Shown here in pieces: positions 48,870-61,555 of a DNA stretch of 64,000 bases. Numbering within the stretch: position 1 is the first letter of the stretch; each line of letters starts with the position of its first letter. Source of the stretch: Channa striata. Taxonomy: Eukaryota; Chordata; Actinopteri; Anabantiformes; Channidae. A model generated the notes under the pieces. It was not told the DNA's origin. It worked only from the letters and a program-made list of their open reading frames with translations, and did not search any database. Both the position numbers and the translations under genes were made by a program. The stretch is from positions 9,775,945-9,839,944 of the forward strand of contig CM065176.1 in the NCBI GenBank assembly GCA_033026295.1, given 5' to 3'.

Positions 48870-51800
48870 GAGTCTTGGGAGAGTTGTGCACCACTTCAGT
48901 CTAGATATTCTCCTCTGATCACTGTAAAATGACTCACTGAATCAGCTGTTTTATTTTAAATTTTTTTATCCTATCATTGACTACAGTCTCTCTTGCAGTC
49001 TGTCCTGATTTTCAGCAAGCCATGATTTTCAGTCATTTTATGGAATCTAAACCGGTTTCAGCTGGTTGTTTAACCCCCTTTCTCTGCATCACGGTTCCTG
49101 TTTTCTAGAATCATTGATGCAGAACAGTGAGACACAACTGATTGAGTTTTACTCTAAAAGTCACAATTGAGCAGCACAACCTCTGATGCAGCTGCAGTGG
49201 GGAGGATGGACACCCAGCCTGCTGGACTCATGAAGCAGTGGGTTGACTCCGGTTAATGGGGTTGATTCAGCTTTTGTGGTCCAGCAATTGGTTTCTCTGG
49301 GCGTGATAGCAGGCCTTTGTTGTCTATTTCATCTGTGTGCAGTCGGATTAACGTGAAGAGAGATGGCTACAAATCATTTTTGGTTTAGTGATTATCTCTT
49401 CAAAGACGTAACCATCCAATTTGCTGCTGTCTGCAGATATTCTCATTATACTGAACAACAGAACAATATGGAAGTGTCACTGATAGCTGCAGATTTATAT
49501 TAGTAATTTGTACTTTAATACCTCACATCTTTTAAACCCGACAATAATGTCAACCAGGTTATGCAGATTAGCTGTAACTGGCAAATGAAATTCATGACAA
49601 CCTAACGAGTCACTAATTTTACTATAAGGTGTCGTCTCAGCATGTTGCTTTCATCCTGCCTCCGTCCCTTTTCTTTTTATGTTCCGTCAGAGGCCTCAGG
49701 GAACGGCAGCCCAGGGTGCGAAGTGGATCTGGCAGGCCTTGAGGAAAGCATTTGGCAGACCTCTCATCCTCAGCATCACTTTCCGCTTCCTGGCAGACCT
49801 GCTGGGCTTCGCCGGTCCTCTCTGCATCTCCGGCATCGTCCACCACATCAGCAAGGACAACCGAACCATTCAGCAGCCGGTGAGGGCTCAGGCGTTCTGC
49901 CGCACACACAGCAGGACGTCACAACGTAATGTAGCAGAGGAAATAAAAACCCTGTGCTTCAGGTGCAATGAGGCACCTGTAGGTTGTTTTCTGAAAATAA
50001 TTTCAAATTCTGGTTGATCTTACAGCTGTGTAAATTTGTAATATACCCAATTTGTTGAAGAAGGGCAAGAGCTTTTATTTCATCACATTTATGAGTGTTT
50101 GTCTTGATTGTTCCTATTTTCCCTCTGCTGCTGTTCTTGTGTCTTTGTCTTTTCCCCAGTGATAATGATCATTGTCAGTCATTGTTGTGTTTTATCATTT
50201 TAAATTCTTGGGCTCTATTCTCACAGTCATAAAAAGTTAGTTTTTAAATAGTGAAAAAATTGTGAGTCAAGCTCAAACCAAAAATTGTCTTCATCTAGGA
50301 GCCAAATGATTGTCATGTCAAGTTTGATAGAGTGACTGGCCCCCTTGAACGAATGTGTCCTGGCTCCAAATCACATACTGTATGTTTTCATACATGCGCT
50401 ACAGAACACAATGAAATCAGATGAAGCTGCAATAACCAATTTTACCTGCATTTCTTCAGTTTTATATGTAAGTCAGTGACAGAGTTATGTCGCAGTAGCA
50501 AACATGTTTGCTGCAAGACCTCTGTGGAGACTGTCACATAACAAGTTTTCTCTATTATAGAGAGAATTACAGAGAAATGAGGCATGAGTTTAGAAATGAG
50601 CAACGGTTTCAGCAGGCACTGAAACACTGCGACGTCACGTGGCTTTGTTCTGCCTGTCAAAGGTCACAGTCAGAGTATGAAGCCACAGTTATGATGGCCT
50701 CACTACAGAGTACACCTGCCGAGATGGGGCGCTAATTTAAGCCTCGTCAAATATTTATGAGACTTATTGCTGCTGGGGCTGTCTCAGTTTCCCAGACACA
50801 GTGCAGACGGTCACCTCAGGCATCCTTCTTAAGAGCGGCTCTGTTCTTAAGAGCATGTCAGTTTGTAAGATAGTGACCGTTTCTGCCCCAGATTCTGTAG
50901 CAGGATTGTGTTTCTGGATTTGAGAGTGAGAATTTTGTATTTGTGAGAAAGAAAACAAGGAAATTTCAAGGGTGAGTTGAGGCACATTTCTAATCAATAA
51001 TTTGTGATCCCCTCTGAGAGGATGAATGCTACCTGATGCAGAGTTAATTAATCTTTGAGTGAGATACCGCGTCCATCTTCCATAGCCAAACCACATTCTT
51101 TGGTTTCCAGCCCACACGCCGCATATGAGCTGTGCGATACACCCTGAAGGCTCCACGTCAGTTCACTTTGATCGAGTTTCACAGTTAATATTGTAGCCCG
51201 CTCTGAAAGGAAAATAACAGATTTTGTTATGAACAGAATCATATTTACTTGAAAATTACCATTCTAACCAATCCTGCATAGCTCAGTCTGACTGACCTTG
51301 CCGCTGTTCCTGCCTGACTACCAGTGTTGAACCGATCAATATGCCTCTCTCCCTACCTCTTGTGCTTACAGATGAAGTTGCTCGGTATCTATTTCATTTC
51401 ATCCAAGGAGTTTCTGGCGAATGCATATGTGCTGGCCGTGTTGCTCTTCTTCGCCCTTCTCCTGCAGAGGACCTTCCTCCAGGCCTCTTACTATGTGGCC
51501 ATTGAAACGGGCATCAACCTGCGTGGGGCCATACAGGTACTGGGTTTCAGAGTTCAGTGATTATTTAAACTTTGATATAATTAGTTTGAGTGAACTGATG
51601 AATGTTTCTGTCTTGTCCAAAGACAAAGATCTACAACAAGATCATGCGTCTGTGCACCTCAAACATGTCCATGGGAGAGCTCACTGTCGCTCAAATCTGC
51701 AACCTGGTTGCCATAGATACCAACCAGCTCATGTGGTTCTTTTTCCTTTGTCCAAACCTGTGGGCCATGCCAGTACAGGTAAGATACATGCTTAAGTATG

Positions 51801-54800
51801 TTACTGCACGATTTATACTCAATACAGCTTAGAGCAGATACCCACTCCTTAGGTTCACGTCTGCAAACCTATGAATTAATGAATCATATGCGACCAGTCT
51901 ACAGGTGCCAATTAACTCATAAATTGAGTTAATTTGAGTAAAGCTCATCAAATTCCCTTTACAATCTCTTTATTATTCTGAAATATAAAGCATTGGTGGG
52001 AAATCATACAGTTGTAGATGCAAACTAAGGTCATGTCAGCTACAGTTACTAAATTTGTAGGATCTGTAGCCATAGTCCCTTCATATTACTTGGATCAGAT
52101 GTGTACTGAGTCAATCAAATGCTGGAAGATACCATCCTAGATTAGGGCGGGGTGTGGGAAGACAATGCTAATTGGTATTTTCTAAATTCTGATTGACTGA
52201 ACACACCTGATCCAGGTAATATGCAGTGGGTGGGGCATCTAGCTGGAGAGGGATAATTGGAAAACAAGCAGTGCAGGTGTCCCTGAGGACTGGGGTTGGG
52301 AACCACTGCCTGGGAATCACATTGTACAATTATGTGTAATGAACAAGCTGCAATCTTTTTCTTTCTTTTTATTGTGTATTTTTGTGCTGTTTTCTCTTTT
52401 GTGAAACATTATTACGCTGTGCTCTAAAGGTGCTTTGCAGGTTTGTATGCTTGGTGCTGTGCTGTATTTGCACGTGTGATTTCAGTATATGATAAAGTTG
52501 AATACAACCATGCATTTAATAATACAAATGCACTATCAGCAAACTGGTGGAAATCCAAGGAAACCTGTCGGGCCACTTGTTTACACATTCATTTTCACTG
52601 CTCCTCTGTTTCCCTCATTTTTCATTCCATAATTACCTGCTGTGTCTTTTTTCCCCAAGGATTCCACCATTGTTAAATGTAAAGCTACTGTAGTTTCCCT
52701 GAGACAGAAATGCCGAGCACACATTGGAGTATAGAGGAGAGCTTTAGGAAACCAGAAAAAACTGAGAAAAAGCAAAACAAAGCAAAATGGGTAATCACAC
52801 ATAACGAGAAGCTTTTTCATTACTGACAAGATTTGAATGAACACATGCATTTTGAAAAGGAATTGTCACATGGTAATTTACTCTACACTCACACAGTAAT
52901 AAACATTAGGGTGGTGAGAAATTACAAGAATTATAACACATTTGCTATTTTTTTGTTTTGTTTTAGTCTGAAGATATTTTGCACCAAACCTATTACACAG
53001 TGTGTCTTCTGTCTCACAGAGCCTCTGTTGGCGCTTCATATTGTGTTCGGACAAAGGTACTCTCTTATCTCCATATGGCAGGAAGTGCCAAACTGTGTTT
53101 CTCCCTTTTGTGAAAAAGCTTAAAGCGGATTCAATAAAAGAATAAACACAGAGACCCACCTGTGAATACACATTTATTTAGCTGATAATTTGTGTTTTCT
53201 TATTGGTCATTTGTGCTCACTGCATTATCAGGAGTGTGATTTCTGAGTGGAAAAACTCTTTCGCTAATTTGAATATTATTTATTGTTATGTTTATGGATG
53301 GAATAGCAGCCACATCAGGTCATAAACAGTCACTCCAAATCTGCTGCTTCCTCCGGGATCTGAGCGACATTAGTATTCTCTGTATGTGCTCACCTGTCTG
53401 CCCCAAACAGAAAAAAATCCATTGTGCAGCATTATTTTTTACAGCCTCCTGCCCTGATGGGATGTGCCACTGTGCTTTTAAGACTTGCCACTATTCCTAG
53501 ACATTTCAGTCATTTCCCGAGGCTTGTTATCTTTGTTGCAGCCTTTACCTTCCTTTGAATCCCAATGTTTTTTTGTTTTATTATTGCACTGACATTTTTG
53601 TAGATGATCCAGTGTTGAAAATCACCTGCTCTGTTTTCTATGCTCCTGCCTTCATAGCAAATCATGAAACTTTGTTTTACATCAGAAATTTTTACTTGTC
53701 ATATCATAAAAAACATGGCTGTTTATTTCTTGTCTTGTTGGATATTGGGTAAACTGACTACTGGGATGACCTCCTCAAAAGATTGCGCTGAGGGAAATGC
53801 TGCAGCGAGGAATTGATTTGGTGACTTAGGAGTAGCTAGTGGTGATGCTGTGAAGTGTGAACCTTTGAAATCAGGTGTGATTTGAGAGGGAATCCGACCA
53901 ACTGCAATGCCAAACGTTCATGGATGCGTATGACAAGCACAGCAGTGGCAGCTCCTGCAAGAAACTGTTACTTTTTATACTTATTACAAAAGGAAGAAAA
54001 TTGTATCCTGCCGTTCTTTTACGCATCACCCACCTAGTTGGCAGTGACACCTCATATCCTGTGACAGATGAACAAGAGGGTGTGCGAGTGTTAGATGTCA
54101 CATCCATTTTCAGTCTGTTTCTGTGTGTCCTGAAGACGTTGAACACGGCATGTGTGATGCTAAAGATGGAGGGTTGCTGTGGTGGGGGGGGTCAAGGACG
54201 GGGCAGAACTGACTCCTCCTCGCTGCTGTCGACTAGTATCCTTACTGTGATGATACTGAACAACCTGAGTGGTGAAGGATGAAAGAAGCCTCACATTCAT
54301 AAATATTTAAGTCTAATCATTCTTTATTCATAGTTCAACTCACTGTCTGATGTTAGAGTCGGAGAGTTACAGAACCTTGTATAAAAATGTTTGTTTGCTT
54401 CTGAACGTCTACCGTCATATCAGGAAGTATTCAGGACCTTTCGCATTTTACTCTGACTTTTCAAACTCTGAAACAGACTTTTACCTGAACTGAAAATTTG
54501 TTTTTTAGGTGTAAAATGATTTTACATTTTTTCACTAATGAAAACACATATAAACGTGATTTTTTAAATGCTAATTAACTAGAAATCTAAACTGAAATCT
54601 TTTTTTTTAACAGAGGACATATTCAGGTGTCTACAGGTGCATCCTGTTTCTTTCTGTGCTTTTTTTCTGGTGATGAGTCTGTCTGCAGTAAATTCAACTG
54701 ATTGGACTCGGTATAGAAAAGTGCAGGGCTGTGTATGATTCTCACTGCAAGCCATGAAGTCCAGCAGGAGATCAGGAGAACGGTATAAAACATTTCATCT

Positions 54801-57800
54801 GCTTTGAATGTTCCCAGAAGTAAACTGTCCGGAACCCCTGTTTAGAGTTGCCTGTCAGGCCAAACTGAGGGCGATGGTGGCGGCATTGTGCTGTTGGGTT
54901 ATTTCTTAGCAGCAGGGACAAAGACGCTGGTCAGAGATGAGAGATTGATGATTGTAGCAAATAGAGACGTCGTTGAAGAAAACCTGCTCCAAAGTGCATA
55001 AGACTGGGGCCTGACTTTGAGTGTGACCAACACTGAGACAAGGCTGGACTGGGTTAAGGACACATCGGCCTTTTAGAAAAGCAGAGGGCTGCGTGTGTGA
55101 GTCAGTCTGCACGCAGGAACACAAACCAAGCCATGAAGTCCAGGCAGCGATCAGGCCTGAAGATGATCTGTCAGAAAGTGTGTGATGAATTCCCCTTATC
55201 CAGATTTGAAAGACTTGTAGAGATTTGAAGCAGAAATGGCGGCCAAAGGGATTCTACAAAGTATTGAATTAAGGGTGTTAATGGAAAAAATGCTTCTACA
55301 GTAACATTTACAAAATGTGAGTGTCTGAATGAAACATTTGGCTGCTGACTGAACCAAAGGGCAAGACACAAGAGTTTAATACTAATAAAATAAGTAAATA
55401 AGGACAAGCTGTTACTGCAGCATAAATCTCAAAGTTTTCATCACGAACCGCAGAGATGCAGAATCAAACACCGAGTACAGAAACGGTGTTATGGGCATAA
55501 ACTAAGGCAAACAAATCAGGAGCTAAAACACAAAAGCGTAAACTAGTAACAACCAATTAAGGGCAAAACTACAATGGACCACAATAAATGTGAGCAAACA
55601 AGAGAAACAATTGGCCGTGCAAACACAGTAAAAGTCCTCAGTCAAAGACATGAGGGAGCAGCGTGTCTGACAGCGAGGGAACAGCTGCGTGGATGTGTGT
55701 GTGCTGGCAAAGGAGGGAAGGTGAACAAAGGAAGCGTTCGTTGGGGGGAAGGGCGGCCAAGGTGCGGATGTGTGTCAGGTGGCAGAGAGGGAGCCAGCAG
55801 GACGGGAGGGGCCCCGGCTGTGCGTGCTCGAGCAGCCGAGGAAGAGGCAACGGGGAGAAACATGACTAAAAAAAAAAAAAACAGCACGTGATTCTAAGGA
55901 AGGCGCAGAGCTGAACTGTGACACCGAATACTTTCCGACGTGACTGTGTGTGAATGTTATGAATACTTCCAATTAAACAATGTCGTCCTCAGTCTCTCTG
56001 CGGTTCTGTCTCCTTGCGTGTGTGTTGTTTACCATAAAACATTGGGATTCGAAACTGTCATAACACAGTTTTTTTTTAGGTCACAGTTTAGCGTTGTCAC
56101 TGAAACTGTCTCTCTTTGTTCCTTCCTTCCTTCCTTCGGCTCCACTCTCAGATCATTGTGGGAGTGATCCTGCTCTACTACCTCTTGGGAATCAGTGCCT
56201 TGATCGGAGCGACCGTCATTGCTGTGTTAGCTCCTGTACAATACTTTGTGGCCACCAAGCTGTCCCAAACCCAGAAGAGCACTCTGGTGAGTGAGACGCT
56301 TTAGTCCAGACCGTCTCATGCAGACAGCTATTGATCACATTGCATTTCATTAATTGTAGGAACAATAATGGTCGTCAGACTGTGAGGCCTAATCACTGGT
56401 CTCCCTCCTGGACTTGATTTCTGTGTTATGAAATTTAGCACAGACATTCATGTTCCCTAGAGGGACAAACTCTTTAATCTCCTGTAGCACTGCAATGAAA
56501 TGAAATTTTCTTTGGTACTGTGGACTTTCATAATGAACTTGGGTGACTTTTGATTTAGCACAGTCATTATTTTTAAATTCAACTTGCTCCATTTGCTCCT
56601 TTATGTTGATTTCTTTGCAAAAAAACCACAGAGAGCTGCGGACTCTTACATTCGGTATGTTTATGTCAGACGTCATTTGTTCTAGGACAGATAAACTGGT
56701 AATAGAGGAGTGGGGGCTGGTTTAACTGGTCACCATTAATCTTCACATGGCAAGAATAAAATGTAAACAGTGATTTGAGGAGAACATGCAGGACTCTGCA
56801 GTGTTGGTCAATATTGGTTTGTCCACATTGTGTCAAGTAATGAAGTGGACGTAATGAACGTGTTGAATCACACTGTCACATGCTGCTCTCTGTCTCAGAG
56901 ACACACCTGGGATATTAATACAAGCAACCCTTCCAGAAATTTATGGACATGCCCAAAAGTAGTTTTTAAAAAAATATTAGCTCATTTGGAATTTGATGCC
57001 AGCCACACAATACTGTACAAATGTTATCACAGGGACGTGTTTCCCTCTCTGTTTAAGCACTCATCACATGCTGTAAATGCCGGGGAACTGAGGAGAAATG
57101 CTTGAACCACAGCCTTTATCCTAACTGATCTAATTCTCATTAAATCACAACAAGTTTTAACAATTTCAAGTAATGACAAGAGACCAAAATTTTCTAAGGA
57201 TGGTCTGTCTGTATTTAATACTGTGGAGCAGAATTTATACTATAAATCGGCTGCAGCGTTTCTAATAAATATGCCCTTGATACGCCAAGTAACAGTCGTG
57301 TCATCAAAGCGTCACTCTCTGCCTGCAGGAATACTCTAGTGAGCGTCTGAAGAAGACCAACGAGCTGCTGCGTGGCATCAAGCTGCTGAAGCTCTACGCC
57401 TGGGAACGCATTTTCTGTGACAGTGTGGAGGAGACCAGGGGCAAAGAGCTGACCAGCCTGCAGGCATTCGCTCTATACACATCCATATCCAGTAAGTCAC
57501 TTTCTGCTATGCATTAACATTTGAAGTCAATGAATTAGCGGAGAAATAATCCTCAGAAATCACATTCACAGGGCAGAAGAAGTCTCTTCAATCCCTCTTC
57601 CTATTCTGTAGTTTCAGTAAACTCTTCCATTTTCAGTCAACATTTATAATCCAACAGATGAGTACAGTATATAAATAAACTGGATATAAAGGTAAGTCAT
57701 GTTTTGTGCATGGCTAACATTTATTGTTCTACATCCATTCTCCACATTTACAACATCACTGCACTCAGCACTAATATTTTCTGCAGATTGTCCTTATCTC

Positions 57801-58964
57801 CTTCCTCCTGATGAGCTGTGACTGCAGTCTACATGGCTCCAGTCCTCCAACTGATTGTGTTCGAGCTATGATCAATAATCACAGGTTTCAGAAAAGAAAT
57901 GGATCATAATTTCATCCTTGACAGTTTTATGAAGATTTACCACAGTGCTGAGACTATTTTATTGGATTGTTTTTAGATTATTTTTAGACATTTTACCGGA
58001 CAAGTGTTAGAAAACAAAAGGCAGAGAAAGAGGGATGACAAGCAACATCATTACAGGCATTTAGGGACTAGGGGTCACGTGAATTTGTTTAATATGTTTT
58101 GTAAAGGTTTTATAAAACTAAAATGATGCTAAATTTTTTTCTTCCCAAACCTACAGTGACCTTCAGCTACAGTGAAACAAAACGCTGCTACTTCTGCTCA
58201 AAACTACTGTTTCATTACATACTGTGTGTTTCTCCTCTGCTTTCAGTCTTCATGAATGCAGCTATTCCCATCGCAGCTGTTTTGACGGTGAGTGTCAGCT
58301 CCAGTATTGCCATTAATCCCACCTTAAACAGTCTGCCTGTCGTGCTGTCTAGTTACAGCAGACAGATATTTAGCTGAGTGCGTCCTGCTGAAGGACAGAG
58401 CGGAGACAGTGCCAGGCAGTCTGACTGCAGGACGTCCAGTGACATTTCTCAGTGACACAGTAGAGGCTTTTCTGACAGCGCCACACGACATCCTGTCTGT
58501 GCTTATAGAAGTCCTTCATGGTCGAAGACTTCAGCTGTGACGAATTAGAGAAGTCAGACGGACACTAAGGAGCAGGATGACTAGAAAGGACAGCTGCAGA
58601 CATGCACTTTGATTCGATTTTATGGTGTTTCTCGCACTAATCATGGGAAGAGTCGAGTTTACCTGCAGCTTTGTTGTCTTGTTTCTGGTTTTACCTGAAC
58701 TGGTCGTGTTTTGCCCTCAGACAGTTGAATGCTAACAGCTTTTGACAGCCATTTTGTCCTCCCTTTCATCCTGCAGACGTTTGTGGTTCACGTCCACATC
58801 TCAGAGGACGCCGATCTGTCCCCAGCTGTGGCCTTTGCCTCTCTGTCCCTCTTTCACATCCTGGTCACCCCGCTCTTCCTGCTCTCCAGTGTGGTGCGCT
58901 CCACCGTCAAGGCTCTGGTTAGGTGAGGAAGTTACAATTATTTGGACAGTAGAGCTATGCGTTT

Positions 58965-59005
<41 letters not shown>

Positions 59006-61555
59006 TGGGGGGGGCTGTCGTATCTAAATGTTTATTGGTCAGGAAACGACTGAAAATAGCCATGTGGAAGGAGGCAGAAACACTACTGAGAAGGAAAATC
59101 ACTTGACCTTTTCCTGCAGTAGATGGATCAGCTGCATTATTGGATCAGCCTTCGCTGATGTAACAAAGTGCTTTATTTCTCGGCGCTTTTAGCACACTAA
59201 TCTCTGACATGCACCATTCACTTCAGAAATAAGTTTTATTATTAGTTTGACAGACAAGACATCTGTTTTAATTACACATCTCTCTCCCTCAGCTCCTAAT
59301 CCTAAAAGCCCCTGTTTGTGTTTGCTGCATTACTGCATCACTCAGTGTGAAGCTGGTCTACTTTTACAGCTATGTGCAAATCACCCAGGTTACACATTAT
59401 TAAGGAATTCATCAGTTTACATGTTTTTTTTCTGTGTATCACACTTGCCTCAGGTCAACAAAGTAAAAAAAAAATGAATAGACTTTGTTTAGCACAATCA
59501 TGACAAGTAAGTTTCAGCTTTAGACCATTTGACATAATAAAACCGTCTCCTGGGATTGTCTCATAAAGTCAAATAAAGCAGAGCCCTCTGCATGAAGCAT
59601 GTGTAGACAACGAGGCCATGTCAGTTTTGTCCCCATCATCTTCGCCTGAAGTCCTTTGAAAACGCTTTAATGGGTGGGGGATGATGAAAGTAGCTGCTGA
59701 AGCCTTGAATTGCTCACAAATGACATCCTATACATTTCCTACATAATATGGGCTTTTAAGGAGGCCAAGCATTGTGCCAGTGTGAGCTTTCAATGTTTTC
59801 CTCTGCGATCCTTTGAGATGCCTATTTTGGGATTGTGTGATGTGACACAGTTTGTCATACGCTAGGAAAGAAAAAGCGCTACAATGTGGATTCAGCACTG
59901 CAGCGCATCACCAGTCTTCAACACGAGAAAAAGCTTCTTTTGTAGAGAAAAAGGAATCTGGTGGTAACGATGTGGGCAAGAAAAATTATGAACGCTGTTA
60001 TTTAATGAAACATGAGATATGCTAGAATGTGTACATGCTTTCTCATACTGATGCCACTGTTGTCTAGTTTTCTCTCTGGTTCACAGCGTCACGTGATCTT
60101 TTATTTATATTGTGTACACAAGACATATGGATACATAAATTGGTTAATTAAAATGAATGAACTTCAGTTAAGAGGTTTTACATCTGTTATTTAGCACAGA
60201 TATAGTCATGAGATAAAACACATATCAGCAGGGGGAGGTGTTTTTACTCGTGTGAAATCTAACATCAGATGTGCATGTAAAGAACAGTCGATAACTTTGC
60301 TTATTACACAGCGTTAGTTTCATTTTTCATCTAGTGTCATTTTTTTCTCTGCTTTTTTCTCCTGTGTTGTGCAGCGTTCAGAAGCTCAGCGAGTTTTTCT
60401 CAAGTGACGAGATTGGAGACGAACAGGAACCCAGAGTGATGTTAACCTCTGGCTCCAGCAATCACAACCAAAATAAATACCAGGCTGTGGTAAGTACATG
60501 CACACACACTCATGGTGTTTGGATTTGTTCAGCTCTGACGACACAGCGAACAGGATTTGTTTCTCACTAATTCTCCTGCGGGTGGGTCCATGATGCTGCT
60601 GTCTTCCTCCACTTTCCATCCTCCTGTAAAAATCACCGTCACCCGTTTGTCCTTTGTTGTGGATGTTGTACAACCCTCCACTAGTCACCCTCTAAACCTC
60701 TCCCCTCGTCCTCCTCCTCCTCCTCCTCCTTTTTGTCCCGGCACCTCCAGCCCTTGAAGGTGGTGAACCGGAAGCGCCCCCCGAGGGACGACTGGAACAA
60801 CTACAGCTCACAAGGGGACCGTGAAGGTGACAGACCTTCACTGGATGTGGACCAAGATACTTGTATCAAGGTGAGAGGGGTGAGAGGGGTGAGAGGAAAA
60901 GGAGAACACAGTAAGTGGGTCATCAGCTTGGCCCTGGAAACAGAGATAAACCGGCTTCGGTTTGGCCTTCAAAATGTTTCACATTTTACCTTTTGATAAA
61001 GGTCAGTCAGAAAATGTTCCACAGACTGACCTAATAGAGGCAACATATAGTTTTGACACAGTCAGACCTTTTTTGGAATAGTTATGACCTTTACAGATTT
61101 CATTTCATGAGGGAAAAATGTGTATTGTTTTCAATCTCGTGTTACCTTAATGTTGCTGACTCTGCAGGTTTTTTCTGGGCGATAAGATGTTTGCTGTTTA
61201 CGTATTAAAAGCGATTCGTCTCAGTTTAATATCCAGCTATATCTGCTCCGTGTTTTCAGATAACCAGTGGTTACTTCACGTGGACTGACGGACCTCCAAC
61301 ACTTTCTAATGTGGACATCAGGATTCCTTTTGGTGAGCGTCAGGCACTGTGATGCACAGTATAACTTCTTATTCATTTCATTTCTTTCTCTGTCCAGTTA
61401 CATGTTCACGCACAGTCTTAATGCATTTCTTCCTCATCGAATCTCACAGGTAAGCTGACTATGATTGTGGGCCAGGTGGGTTGTGGAAAATCGTCCCTGC
61501 TGCTGGCGGCGCTAGGAGAGATGCAGCGAGTGTCAGGCACCGTCACCTGGAGCCG
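39923..61555 (+). CDS. abcc8: Sulfonylurea receptor 1 (ABCC8), 5' part
   Basis: Sixteen exons: 39923-40070, 42094-42235, 43593-43714, 45023-45189, 46716-46958, 49691-49879, 51372-51536, 51623-51778, 56152-56286, 57329-57491, 58247-58287, 58777-58922, 60375-60489, 60751-60870, 61260-61332, 61450-61555. They give the first 743 residues; the rest lies past the right edge. TMD0 has five hydrophobic segments (about 30-52, 74-93, 104-127, 132-151, 165-189), followed by the L0 linker with PPEDLQDLGVRFLQPF, then TMD1 to about 610. NBD1 begins near 685 with ITSGYFTW, and the Walker A GQVGCGKSS is at 716-724 (Lys722). SUR1 surrounds Kir6.2 in the KATP channel, senses Mg-nucleotides and binds sulfonylureas. 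MSLAFCGNENNSAAYNVDGGVLNNGCF and the ush1c neighbour favour ABCC8 over ABCC9. No disruption seen. Confidence 0.95.
40673..40945 (+). mobile_element. Decayed interspersed repeat, possibly LINE L2-like 3' end
   Basis: In abcc8 intron 1 the sequence follows, with many changes, a very common fish repeat: GTCCTTGAAGGTCAGGGAGGACTGG, GAGCCAATCCCAGCTGACCTT, CACCCTGAGCAGTTCACCAGTCCATCAC, then CATGCAAACTCCACACAG. Class assignment is from memory and uncertain; the repeat nature is likelier than the family name. Confidence 0.6.
43369..43405. repeat. (TG)n microsatellite in abcc8 intron 2
   Basis: About 37 bases of uninterrupted TG, roughly 190 bases before exon 3. Confidence 0.95.
44586..44606. repeat. 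Poly-A tract in abcc8 intron 3
   Basis: A 21-base adenine run. No retroposon body was recognised upstream of it. Confidence 0.9.
45194..45212 (+). repeat. Short (TG)n run at the exon 4 donor of abcc8
   Basis: The repeat begins within the 5' splice site region of exon 4 (AGG|GTGAGTGTGTG...), only a few bases past the exon end at 45189. Confidence 0.85.
47181..47198. repeat. Poly-A tract in abcc8 intron 5
   Basis: An 18-base adenine run about 220 bases after exon 5. Confidence 0.9.
47391..47427. repeat. Perfect palindrome, 18-bp arms, 1-base centre
   Basis: ATGATATTGGCTGTTTTC at 47391-47408 is exactly complemented in reverse at 47410-47427 around a single T. It lies in abcc8 intron 5 and would extrude as a tight hairpin. 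No transposon ends or coding sequence nearby explain it. Confidence 0.9.
48827..48867. repeat. (AC)n microsatellite in abcc8 intron 5
   Basis: About 41 bases of AC dinucleotides. Confidence 0.95.
52086..52310. mobile_element. Palindromic MITE-like or hAT remnant in abcc8 intron 8
   Basis: Arms 52086-52117 and 52190-52221 are inverted copies, about four fifths identical, around a 72-base centre (left TTGGATCAGATGTG, right CACACCTGATCCAG). Downstream, the stretch ending GGGGTTGGGAACCACTG at about 52305 resembles a hAT-type CAGTGGTTCCCAACC end. A matching left end was not found, so boundaries are uncertain. Confidence 0.45.
54424..55345 (+). mobile_element. Decayed, internally deleted Tc1/mariner element in abcc8 intron 8
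   Basis: The left end AAGTATTCAGGACC is a typical fish Tc1-like end. Inside, remnants of the transposase region appear in order: CCATGAAGTCCAGCAGGAGATCAGG, a CAGGCCAAACTGAGGGCGA piece, a GGTGGCGGCATTGTGCTGTTGGG piece, GAAGAAAACCTGCTCCAAAGTGC, and near 55220 a GCGGCCAAAGGGATTCTACAAAGTATTGA-like end of the frame. Frames are full of stops. A GTGTCTGAATG word near 55320 and a GAATACTTTCCGA word near 55925 are both candidates for the right end. Confidence 0.7.
58969..59003. repeat. (TG)n microsatellite in abcc8 intron 12
   Basis: About 35 bases of TG, about 45 bases past exon 12, preceded by a T run and followed by a G run. Confidence 0.95.
60707..60730 (+). repeat. (CTC)n tract before abcc8 exon 14
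   Basis: A CCT/CTC triplet repeat lying in the polypyrimidine region of the exon 14 acceptor (exon starts 60751); it may serve as, or have expanded from, that tract. Confidence 0.8.
60871..60897 (+). repeat. Triple tandem 5' splice site after abcc8 exon 14
   Basis: The 9-base unit GTGAGAGGG occurs three times (last copy GTGAGAGGA), starting exactly at the exon 14 donor. Each copy begins with a usable GTGAGA. Because the unit is nine bases, use of the second or third donor would add Val-Arg-Gly once or twice without a frameshift, just before NBD1. Confidence 0.75.

Noticed and set aside
50442..51242. Several 60-130 codon frames on both strands in abcc8 intron 6
   Set aside because: No homology, no splice context and random composition; treated as chance frames.
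39923..61555. abcc9 (SUR2) as identity
   Set aside because: N-terminus and L0/TMD1 residues are closer to remembered SUR1, and the gene lies next to ush1c as ABCC8 does in mammals.
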